This document shows positions 61,617 to 64,000 of a stretch of DNA of 64,000 nucleotides, in pieces. The stretch's first letter is position 1. Each line of letters starts with the position of its first letter. This DNA comes from Castellaniella sp035707805 (GTDB lineage Bacteria; Pseudomonadota; Gammaproteobacteria; Burkholderiales; Burkholderiaceae_B): contig DASSTS010000041.1 of the NCBI GenBank assembly GCA_035707805.1, positions 1-64,000 of the forward strand. Reading direction: 5' to 3'. The notes under the pieces are model-generated. The model was not told where the DNA came from, did not search any database, and was given only the letters and a program-made list of their open reading frames with translations. Made by a program: the position numbers and the translations under genes.

Positions 61617-63143
61617 TCAGCCCTCGGTGGCGACGGCCGGCGCCTCGGCCGCGGTCTCGGACTCTGCCTCGGCGCCGGTCCCGGTCTGGGCGGCAGCTGC
61701 GGCCGGGACGGCCCGCTGCAGGACCGCCGCGAAAAACCCGTCGGTCCCGTGAACGTCCGGGCGCAGCTGCAGCATCGGGCCTTCCAGTGGCAGCTCGATC
61801 CCGCGCTCGCGCAGGATGGCGCCGGCGTCCAGCAGGGTGAATTCCGGGTGCTCGTCCAGGAAAGCCCGCACCTGCTGCTCGTTTTCCTCCGGCAGCAGGC
61901 TGCAGCTGGCATAGACCAGGCGCCCGCCCGGTCGCACGCAGGACGCCGCCTCGCGCAGGATCGCCGCCTGCGTGGCGCACAGCTGCGCCAGGGATTCGGG
62001 GTGCTGGCGCCATTTCAGGTCGGGATTGCGGCGCAGCGTGCCCAGGCCGCTGCAGGGCGCATCGACCAGCACCCGGTGCGCCTTGCCGCGCAGGCGCTTG
62101 ACGCGCTGGTCGTGCTGTTCGGCGATGGCGACCGGCACGATGTTGGACAGGCCGCTGCGGGCAAAGCGCGGCTTGGCCCGCGCCAGGCGGGCGGCCGATA
62201 CGTCGAAGGCATACAGCCGGCCGGTGGAGCGCATCAGCGCACCCAGCAGCAGGGTCTTGCCCCCCGCCCCGGCACAGTAGTCGATCACCATCTCCCCGCG
62301 GCGCGGCGCCACCAGGGCGGCCAGCAGCTGGCTGCCCTCGTCCTGGACCTCGATCTCGCCCCGCTCGAAGGCCGCCCAGCGGTTCACCGGCGGACGGCCC
62401 TGGATCCGCATCCCCCAGGGGGAATACGGCGTCGGCCGCGCGTCCCATTTCGCCTCCGGGCCCTGCGCCCAGGCGGCCAGGACCGCGTCGCGATCGGTCT
62501 TCAGGGGATTGGCCCGCAAGTCCAGGGGCGCCGGCCGGTTCAGGGCCTGCAGCAGCGACTCGGCATCGGGCAGCGCCTCCAGGCGCGACTCGAGCCAGTC
62601 CGGCACGCTGTGCCGCACGGCCGGCGGCAGGTCGGCCACCGGAAAGGTGCGGACATGGTCCAGCCAGGCGCGCTCGTGCTCGTCCAGGCCGGTATCCAGC
62701 GTGCTGCGCGGCCAGACCGAGGCCAGGCCCAGGATCGCCAGGCGGCGCGTGGCCGCGCCCTGGCCGCTTTCGGCGAACTGGCGGTAGCGGCGCAGGTGGC
62801 GCAGCACGTCGAACACGGCCTCGGCGATCTCGCCGCGGTCGCGCTGGCCGACCTGGGCATGCGCCCGGAACCAGTGCGACAGCACCGCGTCGGCCGGATA
62901 GCGCCATTGCAGCACCTCGCCCAGGACCTGGCGGACCTGCTCGATGCGGGCGGCCGCCATGACGTAGGGCCGCGCCGGCGCCTGGGCCGCGCCGCCGGAT
63001 CCGCCCTGAGGGGCGCGCGCGCGGCGGTCGCCCGCCGGCCGGTTGCGCTGCGGCTCGGCGCGGCGGGGTTCGTCGCTCCGCTGGCGCGGGCGGCCAGCGG
63101 CCTGGCCGTTGCGGGGCCTGCCCCGGGATTCATTCTCGCTCAT
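61617..63143 (-). CDS. RsmB/NOL1/Sun-family RNA (cytosine-5) methyltransferase
   Basis: 508 residues from ATG 63143, overlapping purN by 14 bases. The SAM-binding motif is VIDYCAGAGGKTLLLG, and the two catalytic cysteines are in LVDAPCSGLGTLRR and YASCSLLPEEN. An N-terminal NusB-like helical region (residues 65-200) supports the Sun/RsmB group, though rRNA target C967 is not proven. Unusual ends: residues 1-60 are Arg/Pro/Gly-rich and predicted disordered (RGRPRNGQAAGRPRQRSDEP), and the last 30 are Ala/Glu-rich. Confidence 0.9.
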   Translation of the reverse strand: MSENESRGRPRNGQAAGRPRQRSDEPRRAEPQRNRPAGDRRARAPQGGSGGAAQAPARPYVMAAARIEQVRQVLGEVLQWRYPADAVLSHWFRAHAQVGQRDRGEIAEAVFDVLRHLRRYRQFAESGQGAATRRLAILGLASVWPRSTLDTGLDEHERAWLDHVRTFPVADLPPAVRHSVPDWLESRLEALPDAESLLQALNRPAPLDLRANPLKTDRDAVLAAWAQGPEAKWDARPTPYSPWGMRIQGRPPVNRWAAFERGEIEVQDEGSQLLAALVAPRRGEMVIDYCAGAGGKTLLLGALMRSTGRLYAFDVSAARLARAKPRFARSGLSNIVPVAIAEQHDQRVKRLRGKAHRVLVDAPCSGLGTLRRNPDLKWRQHPESLAQLCATQAAILREAASCVRPGGRLVYASCSLLPEENEQQVRAFLDEHPEFTLLDAGAILRERGIELPLEGPMLQLRPDVHGTDGFFAAVLQRAVPAAAAAQTGTGAEAESETAAEAPAVATEG

Positions 63144-63822
63144 GGCAATCCTGTTCAGTGTAAGCGCCGCTGCCCGTCCAGGCGCGGTGCGCCTGTCCGG
63201 CGACCCGCACCCGGCCGTCGTCCTGGAGGGTGACCCGGCCCTGCGCCAGCCAGCGCAGCACCTGGCCGTACACCTGGTGCTCGACCGGCAGCAGGCGCGC
63301 GGCCAGGGTGTCCGCGGTATCGTCATGATGCACCGGAATCGCCCCCTGGGCGATGATCGGGCCGTGATCGAGCACCGGCGTGACGAAATGCACGGTGCAG
63401 CCGTGCCATTGCACGCCCTGGGCCAGGGCCTGCTCGTGGGTGTGCAGGCCCGGGAAGACCGGCAGCAGGGAAGGATGGATGTTGATGATGCGGCCGTCGA
63501 AACGCCGCACGAAATCGTCGCCCAGCACCCGCATGAAGCCGGCCAGCAGAATGTAGTCGGGCGCCAGCGCCTCCAGGCGCGCGCCCAGGGCGGCGTCGAA
63601 GGCCTCGCGGCTGGCGAAATCCCGGTGCGGCAGCACCTCGGCCGGCAGCCCCTGCGCGCGCGCCCAGTCCAGCCCCGCCGCGTCGGCCCGGTTCGACAGC
63701 ACGGCGCAGATCTCCACCGGCAGGGTCTCGGCGCGGGCCAGCTCGGCCAGCGCGCGCATGTTCGAACCCCGGCCCGAGATCAGGATTGCCACCCGCAGCG
63801 GCCGTTCGGGGGTATGCTCCAT
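63130..63822 (-). CDS. purN: phosphoribosylglycinamide formyltransferase
   Basis: 230 residues from ATG 63822, which has GGAG nine bases upstream; in-frame starts at 63840 and 63894 would add 6 or 24 residues. PurN transfers formyl from 10-formyl-THF to GAR in purine synthesis. Catalytic residues are seen in NIHPSLLPVFPG (Asn, His) and LDHGPIIAQG (Asp), and the phosphate loop in ILISGRGSNMRAL. It is followed by the overlapping RNA methyltransferase gene and is divergent from the gene beginning at 63928. Confidence 0.95.
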   Translation of the reverse strand: MEHTPERPLRVAILISGRGSNMRALAELARAETLPVEICAVLSNRADAAGLDWARAQGLPAEVLPHRDFASREAFDAALGARLEALAPDYILLAGFMRVLGDDFVRRFDGRIINIHPSLLPVFPGLHTHEQALAQGVQWHGCTVHFVTPVLDHGPIIAQGAIPVHHDDTADTLAARLLPVEHQVYGQVLRWLAQGRVTLQDDGRVRVAGQAHRAWTGSGAYTEQDCHERE

Positions 63823-63927
63823 GCGTTTGCGCTCCGACATAAAATTCCGGTGCCCCGTCCGGTGGACGCCGTGTGGATCGATCCGGCAGGCCACCTGGGC
63901 TAAACGTTAAATTGTAAACTGTCCGAC

Positions 63928-64000
63928 GTGAATCCCGCTGCCCACCTCTACCGCACCTTGCCGCGCCGCGACACCGCCGCGCCCAGCGCCCTGACGATCG
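63928..64000 (+). CDS. start of an unidentified gene (cut by window end)
   Basis: From a GTG at 63928 the frame stays open to the window end for 24 residues (MNPAAHLYRTLPRRDTAAP and on), with codon use like the neighbours. It is divergent from purN. In related bacteria an uncharacterised DUF3108 protein often starts beside purN, but nothing here identifies the product, and the true start may lie elsewhere. Confidence 0.35.
   Translation, partial: MNPAAHLYRTLPRRDTAAPSALTI

Overview
The window is high-GC DNA (about two thirds G+C by eye) from a betaproteobacterium, most likely Burkholderiales/Alcaligenaceae (Bordetella, Achromobacter or Castellaniella type). This rests on the gene set and order (prfB-lysS, tig-clpP-clpX-lon, dapD-dapE-prmB, desaturase-uvrD), strongly GC3-biased codons and family-level protein resemblance. 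No database search was possible. About 52 protein-coding genes (two cut by the window edges) and one tRNA can be supported. No rRNA, CRISPR array, insertion sequence or prophage was seen.

Layout. 1-1230: tail of an unknown gene and a TDT-family transporter. 1433-4136: prfB, with its programmed +1 frameshift, and lysS. 4137-6729: a compact iscR-iscS-iscU-iscA operon read leftward, with two tandem IscR-type operators; the IscU lacks two of the usual cluster ligands. 6840-11657: a low-molecular-weight phosphatase, uvrB, an aromatic aminotransferase and lexA with its SOS box. 11804-17690: the proteostasis block tig-clpP-clpX-lon, with a heat-shock promoter and an unusual hairpin in front of lon. 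17805-17889: tRNA-Leu(UAG). 17868-32768: a leftward, overlapping alpha-glucan/trehalose operon (small hypothetical gene, csbD, glgE, treS-maltokinase fusion, glgB, glgX, malQ, topoisomerase IB) whose last gene runs antisense into the tRNA. 33198-35952: small stress-type membrane and lipoprotein genes and a periplasmic PQQ dehydrogenase. 35983-42996: a LysR regulator divergent from a MexEF-OprN-like efflux operon. 43136-45992: an orphan amino-acid/aromatic-type binding protein with an acyl-CoA ligase. 46018-51570: a LysE exporter, dapD, dapE, prmB and an ABC-F ATPase. 51890-56379: a tight operon of an AhpD-like protein, an acyl-CoA-dehydrogenase-like flavoprotein and a complete ABC importer with a Tat-exported binding protein. 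56380-63822: uvrD, a membrane desaturase, an acyl-CoA ligase, a Sun-family RNA methyltransferase and purN.

How the genes work together. Two blocks are housekeeping regulons (iron-sulfur assembly; ATP-dependent proteolysis). The 17.9-32.8 kb block encodes a full trehalose/maltose-1-phosphate route to branched alpha-glucan: TreS interconverts trehalose and maltose, the fused maltokinase makes maltose-1-phosphate, GlgE polymerises it, GlgB branches the polymer, and GlgX and MalQ dismantle it. CsbD and the neighbouring small genes suggest a stress or osmotic role. The 51.9-56.4 kb operon looks like uptake plus oxidation of an unidentified small compound and is the best candidate for an undescribed function. 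The odd IscU and the lon leader are the most interesting molecular details.
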